Source of the DNA: Gammaproteobacteria bacterium | GTDB taxonomy: Bacteria; Pseudomonadota; Gammaproteobacteria; Pseudomonadales; Pseudohongiellaceae | Assembly: GCA_003556835.1 (NCBI GenBank) | Contig: PWQG01000425.1 | Span: forward strand, 1 to 20,408 | Direction of reading: 5' to 3' | Length of the DNA stretch: 20,408 nucleotides | In this document: positions 7,275 to 14,121 of the stretch, in pieces | How positions within the stretch are numbered: the first letter of the stretch is position 1 | Layout: every line of letters begins with the position of its first letter | The notes under the pieces: generated by a model | Database searches by the model: none | Seen by the model: the letters and a program-made list of their open reading frames with translations, nothing else | Told to the model about the DNA's origin: nothing | Translations under genes and position numbers: made by a program

Positions 7275-7300
7275 TGAAATCCGGGCAACATGCCCGCATT
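7273..7300 (+). promoter_or_regulatory. Candidate heat-shock (sigma-32) promoter of htpG
   Basis: CTTGAAA at 7273-7279 fits the sigma-32 -35 consensus. CCGCAT at 7294-7299, in CCCGCATTA, resembles the -10 CCCCATnT, with 15 bases between CTTGAA and CCGCAT. htpG is a classic sigma-32 gene in E. coli. There is no room for a full promoter between the terminator (ending 7338) and the start codon (7369), so the promoter must lie at or before the terminator. The predicted start point is about 7306. Confidence 0.5.
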
Positions 7301-7304
7301 AAAG

Positions 7305-7338
7305 AACCCGGTTACTGTTGCAGTAGCCGGGTTTTTTT
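7305..7338 (+). terminator. Rho-independent terminator of the TonB2 operon
   Basis: AACCCGGTTACTG (7305-7317) pairs with CAGTAGCCGGGTT (7321-7333) over 13 bp with one G-U pair and a 3-base loop, followed by seven T (7332-7338). It ends the six-gene operon. It may also form the 5' end of the htpG mRNA if the sigma-32-like promoter just upstream is real. Confidence 0.9.
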
Positions 7339-7355
7339 ATGGTCCCATGAATATC

Positions 7356-7360
7356 AGAGG
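7356..7360 (+). promoter_or_regulatory. Ribosome binding site of htpG
   Basis: AGAGG lies eight bases before the ATG at 7369. This favours that start over the in-frame GTG at 7363, for which the spacing would be only two bases. Confidence 0.55.
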
Positions 7361-7368
7361 TTGTGTTG

Positions 7369-9285
7369 ATGAGCAGCGAGACAAAAAAGGAAACACGGGG
7401 TTTCGAGACGGAAGCGAAGCAGTTGCTTCAGTTGATGATCCATTCCTTGTACAGCAATAAGGAGGTCTTTCTCAGGGAGCTGATTTCCAATGCATCCGAT
7501 GCGGCTGATAAGCTCCGTTTCGAAGCCCTGAAAAATCCAGCGTTGTATGAAGAGGATCCTGATCCCAGCGTACACGTGGATTTTGATCAGGAAGCCGGAA
7601 CCATCACCATCTCGGACAATGGTATCGGCATGAACCGTGATGAGGTGGTGAAAAATCTCGGCACTATCGCCAGCTCGGGTACCGCTCAGTTTCTGCAACA
7701 ACTGACCGGGGACGAAAAGAAAGATTCCCAATTGATCGGGCAATTCGGTGTGGGCTTTTACTCGGCCTTCATTGTAGCAAACGAAGTCGAGGTACTGACC
7801 CGACGTGCTGGCGACAAAGCCTCTGAGGCCGTACGTTGGGTATCCACCGGTGAGTCCGACTATACGCTTGAGAGTATCGAGAAAGCTTCGCGCGGCACCA
7901 CCGTCATCCTGCATCTGCGCGATGACGCCAGCGAATTCGCGGACGGATACAGGCTGCGACACATCGTCAAGAAGTATGCCGACCACATCTCCATCCCGGT
8001 ACTGATGCGCAAGCAGGAAGCGCCGTCCGAAGAGGAGGACAAGGAGAAAGCAGAGCAGAAGCCAGAATTCGAAACCGTCAATACGGCCAAGGCATTATGG
8101 ACCCGGCCGCGCACCGATATCAGTGAGGAAGAGTACCGCGAGTTCTACAAGCATGTCTCGCATGATTTCGAGGATCCGCTGAGTTGGAGTCATAACAAGG
8201 TCGAAGGCAAGCTGGAGTACACCAGTCTGCTGTATGTTCCTGCACGGGCACCGTTCGACCTGTGGAATCGGGATGGGGCACGCGGACTGAAGCTCTATGT
8301 ACAACGGGTCTTCATCATGGACAAGGCCGAGCAATTCCTGCCGCTCTACCTGCGCTTCATCAAGGGTGTGGTGGACTCCAGTGACCTGTCCCTGAATGTC
8401 TCGCGTGAGCTGCTGCAGAATGATCCGGTTGTGGACAGCATGCGCAGTGCGCTGACCAAGCGTGCACTCGATATGCTCAATAAGCTGCGCAAGGATGATC
8501 CGGAAAAGTACGCCACCTTCTGGAAAGAGTTCGGTCAGGTGCTCAAGGAAGGACCGGGTGAGGATGCGGGCAACCGTGAAGCCATTGCGCGGCTGCTGCG
8601 CTTCAACAGCACGGAGTCTTCAGGCGATCAACAGGACCAGCACCTGGAAGATTATGTGGCGCGCATGAAGCCGGAACAGGAAAAGATCTACTATGTGATT
8701 GCCGACTCGTACAAGGCGGCAAAAAGCAGTCCTCACCTGGAGATATTCCGCAAGAAGGGCGTCGAAGTGCTGCTGCTCTCCGATCGAATTGATGAGTGGC
8801 TGATGAGTCATCTTCACGAGTTCGACGGCAAGTCCTTGCAGGACGTCAGTCGCGGCGAGCTGGACCTGGGCAAACTCGAAGACGAGGCCGAAAAGGAACA
8901 GCAGCAGAAGGTGGAGGAAGAGCTCAAGCCGCTGACGGAACGGATCAGCAAGGCGCTGGATGGCAAAGTGGAAAAAGTGCGGGCCACCCACCGACTGACC
9001 GATTCACCGGCCTGCCTGGCTATTGGTGAGCATGATATGGGTATGCAGATGCGGCGGATCATGGAGGCCTCGGGACAGCCGGTTCCTGAAAGCAAGCCGA
9101 TCTTCGAGATCAATCCCGAGCATCCGTTGATTGGTAAGCTGGATCAGGAGCAGGATGAAGACCGTTTCGCCGACCTGGCCTCGGTACTGTTTGATCAGGC
9201 CAGCCTGGCCGAAGGCCGGGAGCTGGAAGATCCGGCGAGCTTCACCCAGCGACTGAACCGTTTGCTGCTGGAACTCAGTAACTGA
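7369..9285 (+). CDS. htpG: Hsp90-family molecular chaperone HtpG
   Basis: 638 residues against 624 in E. coli. It is a cytoplasmic ATP-dependent chaperone that dimerises through its C-terminal domain and helps late folding of client proteins. The GHKL ATPase domain shows NKEVFLRELISNASDAADKL (30-49, with catalytic Glu37), ISDNGIGMNRDEVVKNLGTIASSGT (81-105, Asp83 for adenine binding) and GQFGVGFYSAF (124-134). The middle domain has the Hsp90-typical GVVDSSDLSLNVSRE. The start ATG at 7369 (MSSETKKETRGFETEAKQ) fits the family and has AGAGG upstream. A candidate sigma-32 promoter lies at 7273-7300. It is a single-gene transcription unit convergent with argS, with a shared hairpin in between. Confidence 0.98.
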   Translation: MSSETKKETRGFETEAKQLLQLMIHSLYSNKEVFLRELISNASDAADKLRFEALKNPALYEEDPDPSVHVDFDQEAGTITISDNGIGMNRDEVVKNLGTIASSGTAQFLQQLTGDEKKDSQLIGQFGVGFYSAFIVANEVEVLTRRAGDKASEAVRWVSTGESDYTLESIEKASRGTTVILHLRDDASEFADGYRLRHIVKKYADHISIPVLMRKQEAPSEEEDKEKAEQKPEFETVNTAKALWTRPRTDISEEEYREFYKHVSHDFEDPLSWSHNKVEGKLEYTSLLYVPARAPFDLWNRDGARGLKLYVQRVFIMDKAEQFLPLYLRFIKGVVDSSDLSLNVSRELLQNDPVVDSMRSALTKRALDMLNKLRKDDPEKYATFWKEFGQVLKEGPGEDAGNREAIARLLRFNSTESSGDQQDQHLEDYVARMKPEQEKIYYVIADSYKAAKSSPHLEIFRKKGVEVLLLSDRIDEWLMSHLHEFDGKSLQDVSRGELDLGKLEDEAEKEQQQKVEEELKPLTERISKALDGKVEKVRATHRLTDSPACLAIGEHDMGMQMRRIMEASGQPVPESKPIFEINPEHPLIGKLDQEQDEDRFADLASVLFDQASLAEGRELEDPASFTQRLNRLLLELSN

Positions 9286-9331
9286 GCCCGGTGAGGCGGC
9301 CGGAATCGGCCCGCTCGGCGGCTTGCGAAAC

Positions 9332-9361
9332 AGAAGGGGAGGCCGGATGGCCTCCCTTTCT
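9332..9361. terminator. Hairpin between convergent htpG and argS, probable terminator
   Basis: AGAAGGGGAGGCC (9332-9344) pairs with GGCCTCCCTTTCT (9349-9361) over 13 bp with one G-U pair and loop GGAT. It sits in the 110-base gap between the two convergent stop codons and could serve both strands. The T-run on either side is weak, so efficiency is uncertain. Confidence 0.6.
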
Positions 9362-9395
9362 GCGTGCAGGGGCCCGGAAAAGGACGAGTCCTGCC

Positions 9396-11129
9396 TTACA
9401 TGCGTTCCAGCGTGCGGATACCCAGCAGATCAAGACCCTGGTGCAGGGTTTCGGCTGTCAGCCTCGCCAGCGCCAGGCGTGAATCCCGGATCTCGTCATC
9501 AGCCTTGAGGATGGGGCAGTTTTCATAGAATCGCATGAAGCTGCCGGCGAGCTCATACAGGTAGTTGCAGAGCTGGTTGGGCAGGCAATCCCGGCCCACG
9601 GCCTGGACCACTTCAGGGAACTGCAGGGTTTTCATCAGCAGGGCCCGTTCCTCCGTCTCTTTCACTGAGATGCGGTTGTTGTCGGAAGGTTCACCTTCAC
9701 GGCGTCGCAGGATGCTGCTGATCCGTGCATAGGCATACAGCATGTACGGTGCTGTATTGCCATCAAAGGACAGCATACTGGACCAGTCGAAGATGTAATC
9801 GCTGTTGCGGTTCTTGGACAGGTCGGAGTATTTCACCGAAGAGATCCCCACCACGCGGGCAATTTCAGCGCGCTCCCGTGCATCGATGTCACTGTCACGC
9901 TCGCTGATCAGGGCTTCGGCCCGGCGGTTGGCTTCCTCGAGCAGATCCTTGAGCTTGACCGTGTCGCCGCTGCGGGTCTTGAAGGGTTTGCCGTCCTCGC
10001 CCATCATCGTGCCATAGGCGATATGTTCCAGCGAACAGTCCTGCGGCGCAAAGTCGGCCGCGCGGGCAATGGCGAACACCTGCTGGAAATGCAGGCTCTG
10101 CCTGGCATCCACCACGTAGAGGATGCGGTCTGCGTGCAGCTCCTGGCAGCGGTAACGCACCGCTGCCAGGTCCGTGCTGGCGTACAGGAAACCACCATCG
10201 CGTTTGCGTATGATGGCGGGTAAGGGCTTGTCATCCTTACCCTTGAATTCATCCAGGAATACACACTGCGCGCCTTCGGATTCTGTCAGAAGCCCTTTTT
10301 CATCCAATGCATCTACAATATCCGCCAACTCTTTGTTATAAAAGCTTTCTGCGCAAAGATCCTTTCGCTCGAGCAGAACCCCGAGCAGGCCATAGACTTC
10401 TTCACAATGCTTCAGTGACTCTTCGATGAATCGCTGCCAGATGCTCAGGACGTGGCTGTCACCCTGTTGCAATCGCACCACATAGGCGCGCGCCTTGTCG
10501 GCAAAATCGGCTTCTTCATCAAAGCGTTGCTTGGCCTTTCGATAGAAGATCTCGAGATTGGACAGTTCGGTGGACAGGGACTCGCCCTGTTCCTGGAGCT
10601 CCTCCATATGAGCGATCAACATGCCGAACTGGGTGCCCCAGTCGCCGACATGGTTCTGCCGGATGACCCGGTGTCCCAGCGCCTGCATGACACGAGTGAT
10701 GGCGTCGCCGATGATGGTGCCGCGCAGATGCCCGACGTGCATTTCCTTGGCCAGATTGGGGCTGGAGTAGTCGATCACCACGGTCTGGGGGTCCGTGGCG
10801 GGCACGATCAGTTTTTCCGGAGCCGCGAGTGCCTCACTGGCACTGCGTTCCAGGTAGGCGTTGCTGATGAACAGATTGATGAAGCCGGGACCGGCCACTT
10901 CCGCCCGCTCAATCAGCTCTCCATGATCGAGCTCAGCCACCACCTGTTCTGCGAGTTGGCGCGGATTGGTCTTCATCTGCTTGGCAATGGCCATCACACC
11001 ATTGGCCTGATAATCGCCGAACTGGGGTTTGGTGGCGTAGATTACGTGGGCCGGATTGTCATCGCTGCCGGTGACCCGGCTGATGGCATCACTGACCCGC
11101 GCGGCCAGCGACTGTCTGATTGTGAGCAT
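9396..11129 (-). CDS. argS: Arginyl-tRNA synthetase
   Basis: 577-residue class I aminoacyl-tRNA synthetase that charges tRNA-Arg, of family length (E. coli 577). An N-terminal Add-1 domain (about 1-85, GDYQANGVMAIAK at 38-50, GPGFINLFI near 80-88) recognises the tRNA. The HIGH motif is HVGHLRG (131-137) in SSPNLAKEMHVGHLRG. In place of a canonical KMSKS, as usual in this family, stands MMGEDGKPFKTRSGDTVKL. The C-terminal DALR anticodon-binding domain ends in the typical LDLLGIRTLERM. The start ATG has AGGA about eight bases upstream on the minus strand. It is divergent from rluC; their -10 regions appear to overlap around 11194-11217. Confidence 0.98.
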   Translation of the reverse strand: MLTIRQSLAARVSDAISRVTGSDDNPAHVIYATKPQFGDYQANGVMAIAKQMKTNPRQLAEQVVAELDHGELIERAEVAGPGFINLFISNAYLERSASEALAAPEKLIVPATDPQTVVIDYSSPNLAKEMHVGHLRGTIIGDAITRVMQALGHRVIRQNHVGDWGTQFGMLIAHMEELQEQGESLSTELSNLEIFYRKAKQRFDEEADFADKARAYVVRLQQGDSHVLSIWQRFIEESLKHCEEVYGLLGVLLERKDLCAESFYNKELADIVDALDEKGLLTESEGAQCVFLDEFKGKDDKPLPAIIRKRDGGFLYASTDLAAVRYRCQELHADRILYVVDARQSLHFQQVFAIARAADFAPQDCSLEHIAYGTMMGEDGKPFKTRSGDTVKLKDLLEEANRRAEALISERDSDIDARERAEIARVVGISSVKYSDLSKNRNSDYIFDWSSMLSFDGNTAPYMLYAYARISSILRRREGEPSDNNRISVKETEERALLMKTLQFPEVVQAVGRDCLPNQLCNYLYELAGSFMRFYENCPILKADDEIRDSRLALARLTAETLHQGLDLLGIRTLERM

Positions 11130-11193
11130 GGAATCTGTCCTGACTGTCTGGTGGTTACAGCTAAAAGCGGGATTTTACACTATTGACATGGGG

Positions 11194-11217
11194 TTTATAG
11201 CGTTGCGCTGCTATAAT
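11194..11217. promoter_or_regulatory. Overlapping divergent -10 regions for rluC and possibly argS
   Basis: On the plus strand TGCTATAAT (11209-11217) is a perfect extended -10 for rluC. On the minus strand TATAAA (complement of 11194-11199) could be the -10 of argS. The two lie in a perfect 7-bp inverted repeat, TTATAGC (11195-11201) with GCTATAA (11210-11216). Neither has a good -35 at 17 bases; a TTGACA at 11183-11188 is 23 bases from TATAAT. The rluC side is the better supported. Confidence 0.6.
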
Positions 11218-11247
11218 CCGCCAGCACATCCTGATCCGAATTCCCTC

Positions 11248-12210
11248 ATGAGCACAGAAAACAACGGCGTCCAGTGGCTGGAAAGTGATGCACGCAGCGA
11301 AGGTCAGCGCCTCGACAACTTCCTGCTGGGCCGCCTCAAGGGGGTGCCACGCTCGCGTATCTACCGCTTGATCCGCAAGGGAGAAATCCGGGTCAACCGC
11401 AAGCGATGCAAGCCCGACCAGCGCCTGTTGCCAGGCGACGTGGTGCGGGTGGCGCCAATCCGGCAACGTGCCCCGGCAGAACAGGCCGAGCTGAGCGAAA
11501 GCCTGGCGCAACGACTGCGAGAATCCATACTCTACCGTGACCAATCCCTGCTGGTCCTCAACAAGCCCCCGGGCATTGCCGTGCATGGGGGTTCCGGTGT
11601 GCATCTGGGCCTGATCGAGGCGCTGCGGCAGTTGTTGCCCGAAGAGCCGTTCGTGGAGCTGGTACACCGTCTTGATCGCGAGACTTCCGGCTGTCTGCTG
11701 GTGGCCTTGACGCCGACCAGCCTCAAGTTCCTGCAGGATGCCCTGCGGCAGCGTGCCGTGCACAAGGTCTATCACGCCCTGGTGCAGGGAGAATGGGATG
11801 CCGATATCGAGGAAGTGCGGGCACCGTTGCAGCGGGACGAGCTGGCGGGAGGAGAGCGTTTTGTGCGGGTCAATCCGCAGGGCAAGCCGGCGCTGACCCG
11901 TTTACGGCTGCTTGAGCGCTACCGCGATGCCAGTCTCGTGGAAGCCATGCCGGTCACGGGGCGCATGCACCAGATCCGGGTGCATTGTCAGTATGCCGGC
12001 CATCCCATACTGGGCGACAGCAAATACCTGCTCCGTGAGCAGAACCGTTTTCCCCGGATCCGTCAGCTCTGTCTGCATGCCGCTGCCATCCGCTTTGAAT
12101 TTCCGGATCCTGGTAGCGGGGGCCTGAGCGAGTTGCAATTCGATGCCCCCTGGCCGGATCGCCTGCAACAGACCCTGGCCGGCCTGAGTCGGGAAGAGAG
12201 CGGGGATTAA
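11248..12210 (+). CDS. rluC: 23S rRNA pseudouridine synthase RluC
   Basis: 320 residues, the length of E. coli RluC (319), which makes pseudouridines 955, 2504 and 2580 in 23S rRNA. An N-terminal S4 RNA-binding domain (about 18-70: RLDNFLLGRLKGVPRSRIYR and KGEIRVNRKRCKPDQRL) precedes the RluA-family catalytic domain. The signature is VHRLDRETSGCLL (139-151) with catalytic Asp143. Downstream are HKVYHALVQG and GRMHQIRVHCQYAGHPILGD. The start is ATG 11248; an upstream in-frame extension would cross the promoter and lacks homology. Membership of the RluA family is certain. RluC rather than RluD is inferred from length and from the following yceD-rpmF-plsX genes, as in E. coli. Confidence 0.93.
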   Translation: MSTENNGVQWLESDARSEGQRLDNFLLGRLKGVPRSRIYRLIRKGEIRVNRKRCKPDQRLLPGDVVRVAPIRQRAPAEQAELSESLAQRLRESILYRDQSLLVLNKPPGIAVHGGSGVHLGLIEALRQLLPEEPFVELVHRLDRETSGCLLVALTPTSLKFLQDALRQRAVHKVYHALVQGEWDADIEEVRAPLQRDELAGGERFVRVNPQGKPALTRLRLLERYRDASLVEAMPVTGRMHQIRVHCQYAGHPILGDSKYLLREQNRFPRIRQLCLHAAAIRFEFPDPGSGGLSELQFDAPWPDRLQQTLAGLSREESGD

Positions 12211-12216
12211 CGCAGG

Positions 12217-12254
12217 AATCGGGCCAGAAAGCACTGAAATGCCCGGTTTTCTTT
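12217..12254 (+). terminator. Weak candidate terminator after rluC
   Basis: AATCGGGC (12217-12224) pairs with GCCCGGTT (12241-12248), 8 bp with one G-U pair and a 16-base loop, then TTTTCTTT. It abuts the TTGACA box of the next promoter at 12253. Confidence 0.5.
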
Positions 12255-12281
12255 GACAGAAACGCTTTGTATCCCTATTAT
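12253..12281 (+). promoter_or_regulatory. Sigma-70 promoter of the yceD-rpmF-plsX-fab operon
   Basis: TTGACA at 12253-12258 and TATTAT at 12276-12281 are separated by exactly 17 bases, close to full consensus. The -10 box ends 9 bases before the yceD ATG, so transcription should start almost at the start codon. Confidence 0.8.
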
Positions 12282-12290
12282 TGCGAGCCT

Positions 12291-12842
12291 ATGAATGACA
12301 GCCTGATACCCGAATCCCTTGATGCCCGCAAGATCTTTGCACGTGATGCGGTCGTGCAGGGAGTTTGGCCGGTATCGCGCATGCAGCGTTTAAACGGGCT
12401 ATTGGCTGACGACAGTGGTGAGGTGGAAGTGGATCTGCGCTTCCACGTTGACGAGCAACACCGTCGCCTGATCACTGGCAGAGTCCGGACACAGGTCAAT
12501 GTGACCTGTCAACGCTGCCTGGCGCCAATGCCGCTGCCGCTGGATGAGGCACTACAGATGGCTGTCGTGGCCTCGGAAGCGATAGGGCTGCGCCTGCCGG
12601 AAGAGATTGATCCCTGGATTGCTGGGGATGAGCCGCTGCCATTGCCACAGTTGCTGGAAGAGCAGTTGATATTGGCTTTGCCATTGGTGAGCCGCCACGA
12701 TGAAGGGCTCTGCCGCCCGGCCGTCGAATCCGTGGGCCCGGAACCGGGAGCCAATGGAGTGGGAGAATCAGGACAGGGGAAGCCTGGCAAGGGAAATCCT
12801 TTTGCAGTATTGGCGTCCCTGAAGTCCGGGGACCGGAAATAA
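12291..12842 (+). CDS. yceD: YceD/DUF177 family protein (23S rRNA accumulation protein)
   Basis: 183 residues, similar to E. coli YceD (173), a DUF177 protein reported to affect 23S rRNA accumulation. Visible family marks are LDARKIFARDAVVQGVWPVS (residues 9-28), the cysteine pair VTCQRCLAPMP, which may bind metal, LEEQLILALPLVSRHDEGLC, and the C-terminal NPFAVLASLK, shared almost exactly with E. coli. The region before that end is Gly/Pro-rich and longer than in E. coli. The start at ATG 12291 is fixed by the homologous N terminus. No Shine-Dalgarno sequence precedes it, and the promoter lies just upstream, so it may be translated from a nearly leaderless mRNA. It is first in the operon and lies 51 bases before rpmF. 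Confidence 0.93.
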   Translation: MNDSLIPESLDARKIFARDAVVQGVWPVSRMQRLNGLLADDSGEVEVDLRFHVDEQHRRLITGRVRTQVNVTCQRCLAPMPLPLDEALQMAVVASEAIGLRLPEEIDPWIAGDEPLPLPQLLEEQLILALPLVSRHDEGLCRPAVESVGPEPGANGVGESGQGKPGKGNPFAVLASLKSGDRK

Positions 12843-12854
12843 TTTTTCATTGAT

Positions 12855-12870
12855 GCTGCCGGGAGGCAGC
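12855..12870 (+). repeat. Stem-loop between yceD and rpmF
   Basis: GCTGCC (12855-12860), loop GGGA, GGCAGC (12865-12870): a perfect 6-bp stem in the only gap between the two genes. No T-run follows, so it is not a terminator. It could be an RNA processing or regulatory element. Confidence 0.45.
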
Positions 12871-12893
12871 GATCGTCACAGGAGCATAAAAGC

Positions 12894-13073
12894 ATGGCCG
12901 TTCAAAAAAACAAGGTGTCACGCGCCCGTCGCAACAAGCGTCGCGCACACGATTCTCTGGACAGCCCGACCCTGTCCGTCGACAAGACCACGGGTGAGGT
13001 GCATCGCCGTCACCACGTCACGACGGACGGTTTCTACAAGGGTCGCAAGGTGATCGAGACCGGCGACGAGTAA
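12894..13073 (+). CDS. rpmF: 50S ribosomal protein L32
   Basis: 59-residue basic protein of the large ribosomal subunit. It begins MAVQKNKVSRARRNKRRAHD and continues with LSVDKTTGEVHRRHHVTTDG and YKGRKVI, nearly the E. coli L32 pattern (57 residues). It has no cysteines, so it is the zinc-free form of L32. The ribosome binding site AGGAG lies about 10 bases upstream. The order yceD-rpmF-plsX is conserved in many gammaproteobacteria and links ribosome and membrane-lipid synthesis. Identification is secure despite the short length. Confidence 0.97.
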   Translation: MAVQKNKVSRARRNKRRAHDSLDSPTLSVDKTTGEVHRRHHVTTDGFYKGRKVIETGDE

Positions 13074-13083
13074 GCAGGAACCG

Positions 13084-14118
13084 GTGAGCGCAATCGCCAT
13101 AGATGTGATGGGGGGCGATTTCGGTCCGTCCGTCACCGTTCCGGCCAGCCTGGATGCCCTGCAACGGCATCCGGACTTGCAGTTGCATCTGGTCGGTGAC
13201 CGTCCCCACATCGAAGAAATATTGCAGGACTGCGCAGGGGACCGGGCATTATTGCAGCGACTGGAGCTCGTTCACAGCGAGAGTTGCGTTAGTGACGATG
13301 ACCGCCCGGTCACCGTGTTACGCGGGAAGCGCAATTCCTCGATGTACCTGGCCGTGGACCAGGTGCGCAGCGGGAAGGCTGCGGCCTGTGTCAGCGCCGG
13401 TAATACGGGTGCCCTGTTGCTGACGGGGCGACACCTGCTGCGCATGCTGCCGGGAATACGCAAGCCGGCGATCATCGCCACCATTCCGGTACCCGCCCTG
13501 GATCGCAACTGTTATCTGCTCGATGTTGGTGCCACCGTGCACAGTGACGGGGAGCAACTGTTCCAGTTCGGCCTCATGGGTGCCGTTGTGGTGGCTTCGC
13601 TCACTGGTCGGAAGTGCCCCCGCGTGGGTCTTCTCAATATCGGCGCGGAAGAGTACAAGGGCAGTCGTGAGATCCATGATGCGGCCCGTTTGTTCGAGCG
13701 CTCCGGGGCGCTCGAGTATGTCGGCTTCATTGAAGGAGACCGATTGTTCAGCGGTGATGCCGATGTGCTGGTCTGTGACGGATTCGCCGGTAATCTCACC
13801 ATCAAGAGCAGTGCCGGCGTGGTGCATGCGGTGGAGCAATTGATTCACCAGGTGGCTGCCGCTGATCCGGACCGCTCCAGCATGGCAGCGCCATTGCTGG
13901 ATGCCATCCGGCAGAAGATCAATCCGGCGCGCTTCAACGGGGCCAGCCTGCTGGGATTGCAGGGCATCATCGTCAAGAGTCACGGCAATGCCGATCGGGA
14001 AGCGTTCACCTGGGCCATCGACCAGGCCATCAAGGAAGTACGCAACAATGTACCGGTATTGATCGCAGACAGGATTGCTTCCGCTTTTCAAACCACCTCC
14101 CAAACCAATCAAGAGTGA
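13084..14118 (+). CDS. plsX: Phosphate acyltransferase PlsX
   Basis: 344 residues (E. coli 356). A peripheral membrane enzyme that converts acyl-ACP and phosphate to acyl-phosphate, the donor for PlsY in phospholipid synthesis. The N terminus SAIAIDVMGGDFGPSVTVPA is the family signature. Others are AACVSAGNTGALL (near 100-112), GLLNIGAEEYKGS and DVLVCDGFAGNLTIKSSAG. The start is GTG at 13084 with AGGA at 13076-13079, placing the conserved IDVMGGD at the usual distance. It starts 10 bases after rpmF and ends 3 bases before fabD; fabH, which sits between these genes in E. coli, is absent. Confidence 0.97.
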   Translation: MSAIAIDVMGGDFGPSVTVPASLDALQRHPDLQLHLVGDRPHIEEILQDCAGDRALLQRLELVHSESCVSDDDRPVTVLRGKRNSSMYLAVDQVRSGKAAACVSAGNTGALLLTGRHLLRMLPGIRKPAIIATIPVPALDRNCYLLDVGATVHSDGEQLFQFGLMGAVVVASLTGRKCPRVGLLNIGAEEYKGSREIHDAARLFERSGALEYVGFIEGDRLFSGDADVLVCDGFAGNLTIKSSAGVVHAVEQLIHQVAAADPDRSSMAAPLLDAIRQKINPARFNGASLLGLQGIIVKSHGNADREAFTWAIDQAIKEVRNNVPVLIADRIASAFQTTSQTNQE

Positions 14119-14121
14119 GTT

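Noticed and set aside
11186..11193. Sigma-32 -10 box (CCCCATGT on the minus strand) for argS
   Set aside because: The -10 match is exact, but no CTTGAA-like -35 lies at a suitable distance upstream.
11183..11217. TTGACA and TATAAT as one standard rluC promoter
   Set aside because: The spacer is 23 bases, far from the usual 16-18; the extended -10 explains the promoter better.
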